Shown: piece after piece, positions 37,731-45,336 of the stretch
Layout: each line of letters starts with the position of its first letter
How positions within the stretch are numbered: the first letter of the stretch is position 1
Source: Sphingomonas sp. Leaf242
Lineage (GTDB): Bacteria; Pseudomonadota; Alphaproteobacteria; Sphingomonadales; Sphingomonadaceae
Direction: 5' to 3'
NCBI RefSeq assembly: GCF_001422045.1
Contig: NZ_LMLW01000007.1
Span: 671,784 to 735,783 of the forward strand
DNA length: 64,000 nucleotides
Notes under the pieces: generated by a model
What the model was told of the DNA's origin: nothing
Database searches by the model: none
What the model saw: the letters and a program-made list of their open reading frames with translations, nothing else
Made by a program: the position numbers and the translations under genes

Positions 37731-39464
37731 TCAGCGCGTCTTGTCGCGGAATTGCGCGGTCAACGACACCAGCACGCGGTTGGGCGGGCGCTTCTCGTCC
37801 AGCTTCAAAACCCGATCCAGCGGGTGCGCATACATCACCTCGAGCACCAGCAGCCCCGGCAACGAGAAGCGGGCGCCCCCGCCATAGCTGCGATAGGTGC
37901 GCCTCGGCTCGATCGCATTGCGATCGAGATTGCGCAGATAGACGTGGTCGTAGAAACCGAACAGCTGCGTCCCGAGGCCGGTGATCAACGGCAGCTCGGC
38001 GCGGACTTCGCCGCGACCGCCGACCGCACGATCGCCGGTGCTCACGCCCGGATCGTAGCCGCGACCGATCGTCAGATTGCCGACCGAGAACTCCTCGTAG
38101 TTCAGCAGCGGATCGTTCGTCCATTGCGCCTGGCCTTGGCCAGCCAGACTGAAGATCGGACCGACCCCGATCACCGTGTCGACCGTACCACGCACCACCA
38201 GCGCGCGCGAATTACCGTCGATCCGCGAGGTCAGCCGACCGTTTGCAAAGCCGATATCACTTGATCCGAACACATCGACGCCCTTGCGAACCTGCAGCGA
38301 ACTGGCGATCGAGAATGCGGTCGCGCCGTCGTACCGCACCGTGCGATAGTCGCCATCGATACCGATAAAGCCGATCCGCAGCTTATCGAGCGTCAACGGC
38401 ACCGACCCACCCTCGGTCCGCACCACCGAGCGCTGGTCGACATAGTCGAAGCCGCCGGTCGCACGCAGGTTGGTCCGCAACGACCGGATCAGCGGCCGCG
38501 CCAGATCGAACCCGGTGATCAGCGTATTGGTCCGCAGGTCGAGCGCACCAAGGTCGGGACGCGACCATGCGTAGGTGAAGCGCGCGCCCAGCGTCGTGCC
38601 GTTACGGTCGAGGCCCATGATGTGCCCCGCTTGCACGACGCGCTGTTCCTTGAAGTCCGCGGTTGACGACACGCCGACATAGGTGACGTCGGACAGCCCG
38701 GTCAGCCCGTAGATCTCGGCCCGCGCATAGCCCGTCTCGCGCCCGGTCAGCCGACTATTCTGGTTCTGCACGTTGGCGATCACCGCGAACCGGCGGAACG
38801 CGAGTGACAATTCGCCAATCACCTCGCCCTGTCGCGTCCCGGCGGGGCGCAGCGACAACTGCACCTCGAGCCCCGGGATATCGCCCGCGAGCAGCAACAG
38901 CCGCTCGGCCTTCTTCTCGTTCAGCGGATCGAGCGCCTGGATCTGCGCGATCCGCTCGCGCAGGATCGAGTCATACGGCCCGGCCGATCCCCGCACGCGG
39001 ACTTCGACGATGCGCGCGGTCACGACCTGCAACTGCAACGTTCCGCCCGTGATCTCCTGTGCAGGGATCTGCACCGAAGCCACCCAGCCCGCATGTCGCA
39101 GCGCGGCGTTGGCACGGTCGCGCAGTGCGCAGACGACGCTGATCGGCTGCTCGCCCTGCGGCACGTCGATGCCGGCGACCGCTTCGGCGATCTCGGGTTG
39201 CAACGCGCCGCCATCCGGCCGCACGAAGCTCAGCGTGGTCAGCGTGACCTTGAGCGACGACGTCTCGAACGGGCAGGCGGGCTGTTCCAACGCACGGCTC
39301 GAATCGACGCTGACCCCCGATTCCTGGCGCGTGTCAGGTGCGGGTGGAGTCACTTCCTGACGGGAAGGCAGAACTACTTGCGCTGCAACAGGCTGCGCAA
39401 GAAGCGCCCCCCCTGCGACGCCAGCCATCATAAGCACGTATGAACGCCATACTTTCGATGTCAT
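37731..39464 (-). CDS. TpsB outer-membrane transporter (ShlB/FhaC/HecB family)
   Basis: 577 residues from the ATG at 39464 (GGGGG ribosome site; a TTG three bases upstream is also possible). The signal peptide ends near PVAAQ. Two POTRA domains cover about residues 65-220 (PFETSSLKVTLTTLSF then ILRERIAQIQALDPLN), followed by a 16-strand barrel whose loop-6 motif is GRGYDPG, matching the conserved VRGY type. It exports the TpsA encoded 34 bases downstream. First gene of a four-gene operon with tpsA, the CHAT lipoprotein and the CPBP protease. Confidence 0.93.
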   Translation of the reverse strand: MTSKVWRSYVLMMAGVAGGALLAQPVAAQVVLPSRQEVTPPAPDTRQESGVSVDSSRALEQPACPFETSSLKVTLTTLSFVRPDGGALQPEIAEAVAGIDVPQGEQPISVVCALRDRANAALRHAGWVASVQIPAQEITGGTLQLQVVTARIVEVRVRGSAGPYDSILRERIAQIQALDPLNEKKAERLLLLAGDIPGLEVQLSLRPAGTRQGEVIGELSLAFRRFAVIANVQNQNSRLTGRETGYARAEIYGLTGLSDVTYVGVSSTADFKEQRVVQAGHIMGLDRNGTTLGARFTYAWSRPDLGALDLRTNTLITGFDLARPLIRSLRTNLRATGGFDYVDQRSVVRTEGGSVPLTLDKLRIGFIGIDGDYRTVRYDGATAFSIASSLQVRKGVDVFGSSDIGFANGRLTSRIDGNSRALVVRGTVDTVIGVGPIFSLAGQGQAQWTNDPLLNYEEFSVGNLTIGRGYDPGVSTGDRAVGGRGEVRAELPLITGLGTQLFGFYDHVYLRNLDRNAIEPRRTYRSYGGGARFSLPGLLVLEVMYAHPLDRVLKLDEKRPPNRVLVSLTAQFRDKTR

Positions 39465-39783
39465 CAATCCCCCGCGCGTTGCCGATAACGACGTGCGATT
39501 TGCAGACAGACGAACTGTCGCTCTCCTTTGGGGATACGCACGACGCCTTGAAAGGCCCGGCGGACCATGACGACATTTTTACGCCATGCATAGATGCGAA
39601 GTCGCTGTGATCTTTCGAAGACTATGGTTAACCTCAAAAAACTTGTAAAATCGGCTGGAGATCATTCGCTTTCGATCTATTGTAGTCGCCGCACGACCGG
39701 GCCCGTTGCAGGCTGGCCCACCCGCTGCATTGAGGTGCAAGCCTGTGGAATTGGGTAGTATCCACGACCAGGAGACAGGAAGG
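39465..39783. other. Divergent intergenic region between tpsB and the lysozyme effector
   Basis: 319 bases with no gene. It must hold the promoters of the TPS operon (minus) and the effector operon (plus). A TAGTAT -10 candidate lies about 26 bases before the plus-strand ATG's AGGAG site, and a 6-bp inverted repeat CAGGCT/AGCCTG flanks it upstream. No strong -35 could be assigned on either strand. Confidence 0.35.
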
Positions 39784-40779
39784 ATGGCGATGTTACGCGT
39801 TGGAAGCCGTGGCGAGGACGTCCGAAATCTACAGACGCTGTTGCGCCAGTACGACCCGCAGCTCGGCGCCGATGGCGTCTTCGGTCCGCAGACCGAGCGC
39901 GCGGTGCGGCTGGGCCAGCGGCGTAACGGGCTCTACCCCCCCGACGGCATCGCCGGCCCGATGACGATGGGCGTCTTGACCGGCAACGGTGCCGGCTACG
40001 CCAGCCCGGCGCGCGCCATCCCCTCAGGCACACCGACGCGCACCGTCGCGATTCCTGGAACCCGGTCCGCCGCCTTCCAGAAGGCGCAGACCGCAGCCAG
40101 CGCGGCGACTGTCGGCAAGGGCGATCCCGGCCCCTTGAAAGCCGCCGTCGAGCCCGCCCGCGAACGCGCCCGCACCGCCGCGATGCCGGCGGGCACGGCC
40201 AGCCCGGTGTCGAGCATGCACATGTCTCGAGAAGGCCGGCACTTCATCGTCGAACATGAGTCGCAACGCGGCGTCAGCAATCGGCTGCATCACCCGACCG
40301 CCGGCAGCGGCGTGACGATCGGACCCGGCTACGACATGAAGGATCGCTCCAGTGCGGAGGTTCAATCGGATCTGACCGCAATCGGCGTACCGATCGAGGC
40401 CGCGAAGACCGCCGCGGCGGGTGCAGGCCGATCGGGCGCGCCGGCGACGCAATTTGTGAAGGACAACAAGTCCGTCATCAACATTTCGATCGACCAGGAA
40501 GCCTTGCTGCTGCGCCGGATCGTCGGGTCATACGAGGACCGCGTCAAGCGTGCGATCAAGGTACCGCTGCATCAGCATGAATTCGATGCGCTCGTATCCT
40601 ATGCATACAACCCCGGCGGCGGCTGGTCCAAGACCACCAAACTGGTCAACGAGGGCAAGCTTCACGACGCGATGGTCGAGATCAAGCGCCACGTCTATTC
40701 CAAGGGCCAGATGGTTCGCAGCCTGGTGACCCGACGCGCTGCCGAGAGTAAGCTGTTTCTATACGGAGAATATAAGTGA
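39784..40779 (+). CDS. Peptidoglycan-binding lysozyme-like protein, probable T6SS effector
   Basis: 331 residues from the ATG at 39784 with AGGAG/GGAAGG upstream. No signal peptide, as expected for a T6SS cargo. Residues 1-60 are a PG_binding_1 domain (LRVGSRGEDVRNLQTLL, GADGVFGPQTERAVR, GLYPPDGIAGPMT). A Pro/Ala linker leads to a GH24-like lysozyme domain (about residues 145-331): IVEHESQRG with the likely catalytic Glu, SGVTIGPGYDM, and FDALVSYAYNPGGGW, typical of phage-type lysozymes. It overlaps a lipoprotein gene downstream that is the natural immunity candidate. Delivery by the neighbouring Hcp/VgrG is inferred. The T4-lysozyme spacing of catalytic residues is not matched exactly. Confidence 0.85.
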   Translation: MAMLRVGSRGEDVRNLQTLLRQYDPQLGADGVFGPQTERAVRLGQRRNGLYPPDGIAGPMTMGVLTGNGAGYASPARAIPSGTPTRTVAIPGTRSAAFQKAQTAASAATVGKGDPGPLKAAVEPARERARTAAMPAGTASPVSSMHMSREGRHFIVEHESQRGVSNRLHHPTAGSGVTIGPGYDMKDRSSAEVQSDLTAIGVPIEAAKTAAAGAGRSGAPATQFVKDNKSVINISIDQEALLLRRIVGSYEDRVKRAIKVPLHQHEFDALVSYAYNPGGGWSKTTKLVNEGKLHDAMVEIKRHVYSKGQMVRSLVTRRAAESKLFLYGEYK

Positions 40780-41342
40780 TGGTTTCGCGTTCTGTAATGC
40801 TGGCGCTCGCCGTCGGGCTCGCCGGATGTGGCGCCAGCGCCAATGGTTCGGCCGCAGAGAACGGCAGCGCCGCCGCGTCCGTCGCGCAGCCAGCCGCCGA
40901 CACGAACACCGACATGAACGCCAACGGTAACATGGCCGCGCGAGAACCTTCGGCTCCGCTGCCAGCGACGGAAAATGCGTCCGAAGACGCGCCTGCGGCG
41001 CAATCGCTGGACCGGACGAATACAACGGGTGCCGGCACGATCCGCCCCGTGCTCATCCAGTTCGGAACGATCGACGGCGCGGCAATCAAGGACTTTCAGC
41101 TCCGGTCACGCTGCCAGACGGCCTTTGTCACGACCAAGGGACCCGTGGTAGTCGATTGGACGAAAGTCGGTAATTTTGCCGAGCATGACGAGGGTAACCG
41201 TGTCGTGACGCCGATCGACGACGGTCACGGATCGCACGATTTGTCTCTCCCCAAGGATACGAAGACCGCCACCGTCGGCGATGTGGCGGCGCTGGTGAAC
41301 ATGGGATTGTCCGGTATCGCCGATGGCTGCGCACCGAACTGA
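40776..41342 (+). CDS. Lipoprotein, immunity candidate A for the lysozyme effector
   Basis: 188 residues. GTG at 40776 gives a GTGA overlap with the effector stop and lies 7 bases from GGAG; the ATG at 40779 is an alternative. The signal has the lipobox GLAGC, so the protein is anchored in the periplasm where a lysozyme would act. After a low-complexity Asn/Ala/Ser linker, a C-terminal domain of about 100 residues has DGAAIKDFQLRSRCQT, VDWTKVGNFA and IDDGHGSHDLSLP with two conserved Cys. The same domain recurs in two genes downstream. Immunity role is inferred from position, location and paralogy. Confidence 0.75.
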   Translation: MMVSRSVMLALAVGLAGCGASANGSAAENGSAAASVAQPAADTNTDMNANGNMAAREPSAPLPATENASEDAPAAQSLDRTNTTGAGTIRPVLIQFGTIDGAAIKDFQLRSRCQTAFVTTKGPVVVDWTKVGNFAEHDEGNRVVTPIDDGHGSHDLSLPKDTKTATVGDVAALVNMGLSGIADGCAPN

Positions 41343-41615
41343 TGCTGCGCTGCAGTACGGCAAGGGTTCCCACCCCTGCTGTACACCTCGATAGGCGATG
41401 CAGGCTATGGGCGAGACCACTGCCGTGATCCTGCTACGCGCCTGTGGATCGGTGCGATCGCGCGTGCAGTCACGGGGTACGTGCCGCGGACCGTTGGCAA
41501 ACATTGGGCGCGAAAATTGACTGCGTCGGTTCCGGACAGCACCTACCAGAACGGCGTATCGATCCTGACGAAAGGCGGACAGCTGAACTACGAACTGTAT
41601 GGCACCTATACATGA
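41343..41615 (+). pseudogene. Start-less effector tail remnant before immunity B
   Basis: Ninety codons stay open in the frame that directly continues after the stop of immunity A and end in YELYGTYT with a TGA that overlaps the next ATG as ATGA. This copies the arrangement of the intact lysozyme gene, which ends FLYGEYK and overlaps its immunity gene. A SIGDAGYGRDH stretch may match the lysozyme's TIGPGYDMKD. No start or ribosome site is seen. It is most likely a decayed effector C-terminus; sequence similarity is weak, so chance openness cannot be excluded. Confidence 0.4.
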
Positions 41616-42079
41616 CTGGATCTTGCCTACCACTCGCCGCCTCGGCGCTGATACTTTGCGCTGGCGGGAGCAACGCTAACGCAGCGACAACCAAGGCATC
41701 GATCAATGCAGAAGGTGTGAGTGATCCGACCGCTACTGCTGGTTCGCAATATACCGAAGACCAGACAAACGCGATCGGGGTGGCATCGCTGCGTCGCGAA
41801 CTGATCGGGGCGGCCGCAACGCTGGATGGCCAGCCGATCACCAACGTCAAGGCAGTGTCGCGTTGCCAGACGGTGTTCACCACCAAATCCAACGTAACTG
41901 TTACCGTGCACTGGAATAAGGTGAACAATTTTGCCCCAACCGTAGATCACGGATCAGCGACAATTCCGATCGATGACGGTGCTGGCGTTCACAATTTCAT
42001 ATTGCCCGAAGGCGATGGTTTCCGGCGGGTCAACGGTACGATGGGACATCTCGCCGATGCCTGTGAAAGCGAGAAATAA
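41612..42079 (+). CDS. Immunity-like periplasmic protein, paralogue B
   Basis: 155 residues from the ATG at 41612. The N-terminus is a signal peptide; the candidate lipobox ILCAGG is poor, so it may be cut after NANA and be soluble. The C-terminal domain matches immunity A: LDGQPITNVKAVSRCQT, VHWNKVNNFA, IPIDDGAGVHNFILPEG and a final Cys in ADACESEK. It has no intact effector partner and follows a decayed tail, so it looks like an orphan immunity gene. No strong ribosome site. Confidence 0.65.
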   Translation: MTGSCLPLAASALILCAGGSNANAATTKASINAEGVSDPTATAGSQYTEDQTNAIGVASLRRELIGAAATLDGQPITNVKAVSRCQTVFTTKSNVTVTVHWNKVNNFAPTVDHGSATIPIDDGAGVHNFILPEGDGFRRVNGTMGHLADACESEK

Positions 42080-42472
42080 ATCCTCGGATATTCGTGCCTG
42101 CCCGACCTGACATCGGTTACCCGTGGCACGCGCAAATACGAGACGGTGCTCGTCGCGGAAAACGAGCACGCGTTCGATCTTATCCGCAAGCAAGAAGGCA
42201 TAGCTGGTCCATATCGTCCCCAGCTATGAAGCGAAGGTGAAGAGAGCGATCACGGTTCCGCTCCATCAACAGGAATTCGATGCTTGGTGTCCTACGCCTA
42301 CACTCCGGGCGGCGGCGGGGCGAAGACAACGAAGCGGGTCAACGATGGAAAGCACCACGAGGCGATGATTGAAATCAAACGCCATGTATTTTCCAAAGGG
42401 GAGAAGGTCCTCAGCTTGGCCGTCAGAAGAGACGCTGAGGCCAGAATTTTCCTATCCGGCGAATATAAATGA
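42080..42472 (+). pseudogene. Frameshifted orphan lysozyme C-terminus
   Basis: Homologous to the C-terminal third of the lysozyme effector at 39784-40779 but broken. From about 42101 one frame gives PDLTSV and ETVLVAEN, matching the intact SDLTAI and ATQFVKDN; near 42200 the match moves to a second frame (VPSYEAKVKRAITVPLHQQEFDA against VGSYEDRVKRAIKVPLHQHEFDA); at 42283-42284 one base is missing and the match continues as LVSYAYTPGGG through RHVFSKGEK to FLSGEYK. The TGA overlaps the next ATG (ATGA). The PG-binding domain and catalytic Glu are absent. An inactive remnant of a duplicated effector. Confidence 0.8.
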
Positions 42473-42993
42473 ACAGGGTACGAATCCCAATAGCCCTCGC
42501 AATGCTGTTGCTCGGCGGGTGCCGCAACAATAATGCGCCCGCAACGCCCGCAAATTCATCAAATGGCGAAACATCTTCCTTTGACACGCATGCAGTGCGC
42601 AACGCCGCTGCTACTGCGCCTGCCGCTGACGATAGCCCGCCGGACGATGTCCGATCGAGCAACAACGACCAGGCGGGCATACCGATCCTGAAAACCATTC
42701 TCACGAAAGTCGGACAACGCGATGGAAAATCGATCACCGATTTCACGCTGTCTTCGCCATGCATCTCTAAGATCACGACCATGGATGGCACCAAGACGGT
42801 GAACTGGTCGGAAGTGCAGGACTGGGCCGCGCGCGATGAGAATGAGCGGACAATAATCGAACTGAATGACGGGCACGAGACCAGCGTCGTATCGGTACCG
42901 ACGAAACCCCAACCCGAGCCGATCGGCAACGCCTTCGCCCGCGTCGAAGGCGGCTTCATAGTTCTTGCGGAGACGTGCGCGAAGAAGCCGTGA
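42469..42993 (+). CDS. Lipoprotein, immunity paralogue C
   Basis: 174 residues from the ATG at 42469, overlapping the broken lysozyme tail by 4 bases. Lipobox LLGGC at about residue 18. A Ser/Asn/Ala linker precedes the same C-terminal domain as in copies A and B: RDGKSITDFTLSSPCIS, VNWSEVQDWAARDE, ELNDGHETSVVSVP and a final Cys in LAETCAKKP. The reading frame is intact although its partner effector is dead, which suggests selection to keep immunity against the former toxin in kin. Function inferred. Confidence 0.7.
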   Translation: MNRVRIPIALAMLLLGGCRNNNAPATPANSSNGETSSFDTHAVRNAAATAPAADDSPPDDVRSSNNDQAGIPILKTILTKVGQRDGKSITDFTLSSPCISKITTMDGTKTVNWSEVQDWAARDENERTIIELNDGHETSVVSVPTKPQPEPIGNAFARVEGGFIVLAETCAKKP

Positions 42994-43048
42994 CAGGAAC
43001 CCAGGGCTTTTATCAACATATCCAAGCCACCTGAGTGGTAAGCCCTGA

Positions 43049-43252
43049 TCCGAACCGCCGCCGATCCGTTTCGTCCGGGATACCGATTCAGGACGCCCCG
43101 CCGCCGGTGCGACATACCAGTCCCACACCTATGTCGCGGCAGGCGATATCGTGCTCGCTGGACCGCTGCAAATGATCACGGCGGCCGACGCCGCCCTCGC
43201 TCAGAAGCGCGTTGAAACCGAGCGTGCGTTGTCTACGAATGGGTGCTCATGA
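43049..43252 (+). pseudogene. Start-less effector tail remnant before the ankyrin-like gene
   Basis: An open frame of 67 codons after a TGA at 43046 contains TYQSHTYVAAGDIVLAGPL and ends RALSTNGCS with a TGA overlapping the next ATG (ATGA). There is no start codon with a ribosome site and the sequence is unrelated to the lysozyme. Position and overlap mirror the other effector/immunity junctions, so it is probably the stump of a different effector. Family not recognised. Confidence 0.4.
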
Positions 43253-43734
43253 TTCGGCTGTTCCCCATTACCGCGCTGGTCGGGTTCGCTCTGCTGGCCG
43301 CCTGCTCCAACGAGGACGACCCCGTGAACGACTCCGTAAACAAAGCCGCGATCATGCCGATGCTCGGGGCCGTCATGCATTCCGAGACGAAGGACGTCTT
43401 GAGACTGGCTAAACAAGGGACCGGTCTGGACGAACGCTATCCAGCGAACCAGACCACGCCGATGATCATGGCCTCCGGCAGCGACCAATGGCCCGTGGTC
43501 GAGATCCTCGTCGACCATGGCGCCAACATCTGGGCGCATGACAAGTTCGGTACCACGATGCCACAAATGGCGATTACGAGCCGTATTTTACCCGGCTCGG
43601 ATGAAGACAAGGCTCGATTGCGTGTGATCGAGACGCTCAAGGCGCGCGGCTATCCTTTTTCGCCACGGGGCCGCGCCGAGATACTCGCGCTTGAGAAAGA
43701 CGGCAAATGGCCACCGTTGGAGGTGGCACGATGA
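43249..43734 (+). CDS. Ankyrin-repeat-like lipoprotein, probable immunity protein
   Basis: 161 residues from the ATG at 43249. Lipobox LLAAC at about residue 19. The body resembles ankyrin repeats: SETKDVLRLAKQGTGLDERY, NQTTPMIMASGSDQWPVVEILVDHGANIWAHDKFGTTMPQMA. Ankyrin-repeat lipoproteins are frequent immunity proteins beside T6SS or polymorphic toxins. It overlaps an effector stump upstream and the DcrB-like gene downstream (ATGA). Cognate toxin absent. Confidence 0.75.
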   Translation: MIRLFPITALVGFALLAACSNEDDPVNDSVNKAAIMPMLGAVMHSETKDVLRLAKQGTGLDERYPANQTTPMIMASGSDQWPVVEILVDHGANIWAHDKFGTTMPQMAITSRILPGSDEDKARLRVIETLKARGYPFSPRGRAEILALEKDGKWPPLEVAR

Positions 43735-44168
43735 CGCAGGTCCAAGGCGTGACGATCACCTGCCCCGATGGCTGGCTCGACAAGTCGATGCTGGTCCTCT
43801 CGGCTGCGAAGCCCGGACCGAGTGGCGTTTCGCCAAACTTCGTCGTGACGCACGAACCGATGCCCGACGATTTACGCTTCGCCGCTGAGGACGCGCTCAA
43901 TGCCTTCGTCGAGCGGCAGATCGAGCAAATGCGGACAACGCTGCCCGGCCCGGTGAGCATTGCGCGGCGGCAAGCGGCGGACGCTTCAGGCTTACCCGAA
44001 CTGCGGGTCGACTGGACCGCGGATCGCATTCCGCTGACCCAGTGGATTGGCTACAATCAAACCGACGACGGGACGGTCACGATTGCGACTGGAACAGCGG
44101 GCAAGGCCGATTTCAGCGCCGTCGAACCCGTCTTCCACGCGATGCTTCGCAGTTTTCGCATCGCATAG
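43731..44168 (+). CDS. DcrB/DUF1795 family protein, Eag-chaperone-like
   Basis: 145 residues from the ATG at 43731 (GGAGG seven bases upstream, ATGA overlap with the preceding gene). No signal peptide. The DUF1795 fold is suggested by ITCPDGWLDKSMLVLS, a helix ALNAFVERQIEQM, and the end FSAVEPVFHAMLRSFRIA. Proteins of this family include Eag chaperones that load PAAR/Rhs effectors onto VgrG. Here it follows an effector stump and immunity gene, so it may be the leftover chaperone of a lost effector, or still serve one elsewhere. Confidence 0.7.
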   Translation: MTQVQGVTITCPDGWLDKSMLVLSAAKPGPSGVSPNFVVTHEPMPDDLRFAAEDALNAFVERQIEQMRTTLPGPVSIARRQAADASGLPELRVDWTADRIPLTQWIGYNQTDDGTVTIATGTAGKADFSAVEPVFHAMLRSFRIA

Positions 44169-44217
44169 CGACGCCGCAAGACCGTCGATCACCCGGTCGC
44201 GGGCGCATATCGCCATA

Positions 44218-45024
44218 TCACCGCCCGTCGACCGACCAATGCGGCGGATCCGACAGCAGTTTCCTGACGCCGTAGCTTGCGCCTACAGTGTGCAACGCCG
44301 CGTTGTCGTTGCCGTTGCGGGGTTGGTCGATCGGCTGTTTCGCACCAGCGGCGTCGACGACCTCGATCGGGCCCGACCAGCTGATCGTCATGTCGATCGC
44401 CAGCCCGGCGATATGGTTCGAGGTCAGCGACGGCTTGAAGCGGATCGCGAACAGCGCGACCATTTCGGCCGCCGCGGCGATCGAGCGGGTGTCGTCGCCG
44501 TGATCCCAGATGATCCCCGCCGTCGGCTCATCTGGAACATCCGCGGGGGCGACTGCCCCGTGCGACACCTGCCACGCATAATGCATCAGCCACGCGCGGA
44601 TGCGGTTGCGCCGTGTCGAGGATATCCGCACGATCGTCCCCGCGTTCGCCAGCGCGGTCAGGAACTGGCTCACCTGCGCGGCGAAGGCCGGGGCGAGGTC
44701 GGCGACCCGGTCGCTGTTGGGAAACCGCGCCTGGTTGCGGCGGAACCAGTCCGCCCCGCTCAGCTTGGCGGCAGCTTCCCGCGCCCGCGCCTGTTCGCGC
44801 AACAGGTCGGACGGCGATTGCTGCGCGAGCGCTGTCGCCAGGTCGCCGCGGCTCGCGCTGCGCCCCATCACCCGCGAGGCATAGGTCCGCATCGCTCGGC
44901 TGGTCGCACCGTCGAGCACGCCATCGGTCCTGAGCGGCGTCATCCCAAGCGTGCTCGCGCGCAGGTTGAGCAGCCGCTGGAGCTCGGCGGTCTGCGCAGG
45001 CGTGGCGGCGGGTTCCCTGGCCAT
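44218..45024 (-). CDS. M15-type (VanY-like) peptidase with N-terminal peptidoglycan-binding region, effector candidate
   Basis: 268 residues, no signal peptide. A PG_binding-like N-terminus (LQRLLNLRASTLGMTPLRTDGVLDGATSRAMRTYA) precedes a helical linker and a C-terminal M15-like domain: TSNHIAGLAIDM matches the zinc-binding SxHxxGxAxD motif and PPHWS supplies the last His. Such enzymes trim or cut peptidoglycan peptides. It is the last gene of the main T6SS operon, 3 bases after a small lipoprotein. It may be a T6SS effector, or a TagX-like housekeeping wall hydrolase; lack of a signal peptide favours effector. Confidence 0.8.
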   Translation of the reverse strand: MAREPAATPAQTAELQRLLNLRASTLGMTPLRTDGVLDGATSRAMRTYASRVMGRSASRGDLATALAQQSPSDLLREQARAREAAAKLSGADWFRRNQARFPNSDRVADLAPAFAAQVSQFLTALANAGTIVRISSTRRNRIRAWLMHYAWQVSHGAVAPADVPDEPTAGIIWDHGDDTRSIAAAAEMVALFAIRFKPSLTSNHIAGLAIDMTISWSGPIEVVDAAGAKQPIDQPRNGNDNAALHTVGASYGVRKLLSDPPHWSVDGR

Positions 45025-45027
45025 GAC

Positions 45028-45336
45028 CTACTCGATTCGCGCGTCATAGGCGGAGAGCGCCTGCATCGCCGCGCGGTTGCGGTGGTGAGCGCGCTTCAGC
45101 CGCGCGAGCGTCGCGTCGGTGCCCGTGCAGGTCGCGCGCATCCGCCGATCGAGGTCGGCCGCACGGGCTGCATCATAGGGCTCCTCGCCCCTGAAATGGT
45201 CGCACTGCGTCCGCTTGGCGACGAATGCGCGAACGTCGGCGGGCATTCCCGCCGCCACCGCGCGAGGCTGCGCGCTGCACCCCGTGGCGAAGATCGCCGC
45301 AGCGACGATTCCCGGCAGGAGCGGCGCCCGGATCAT
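45028..45336 (-). CDS. Small lipoprotein, possible immunity partner of the M15 protein
   Basis: 102 residues. Lipobox FATGC at about residue 20. The mature part is basic and helical with CDHFRGEEPYD and CTGTDATLARLKRAHHRN, motifs seen in a widespread small-protein family of unknown function. Its ATG overlaps the clpV stop (ATGA) and it lies 3 bases before the M15 gene. The periplasmic location and pairing fit immunity to the M15 enzyme, but the order (lipoprotein first) is the reverse of the lysozyme pair. Confidence 0.7.
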   Translation of the reverse strand: MIRAPLLPGIVAAAIFATGCSAQPRAVAAGMPADVRAFVAKRTQCDHFRGEEPYDAARAADLDRRMRATCTGTDATLARLKRAHHRNRAAMQALSAYDARIE

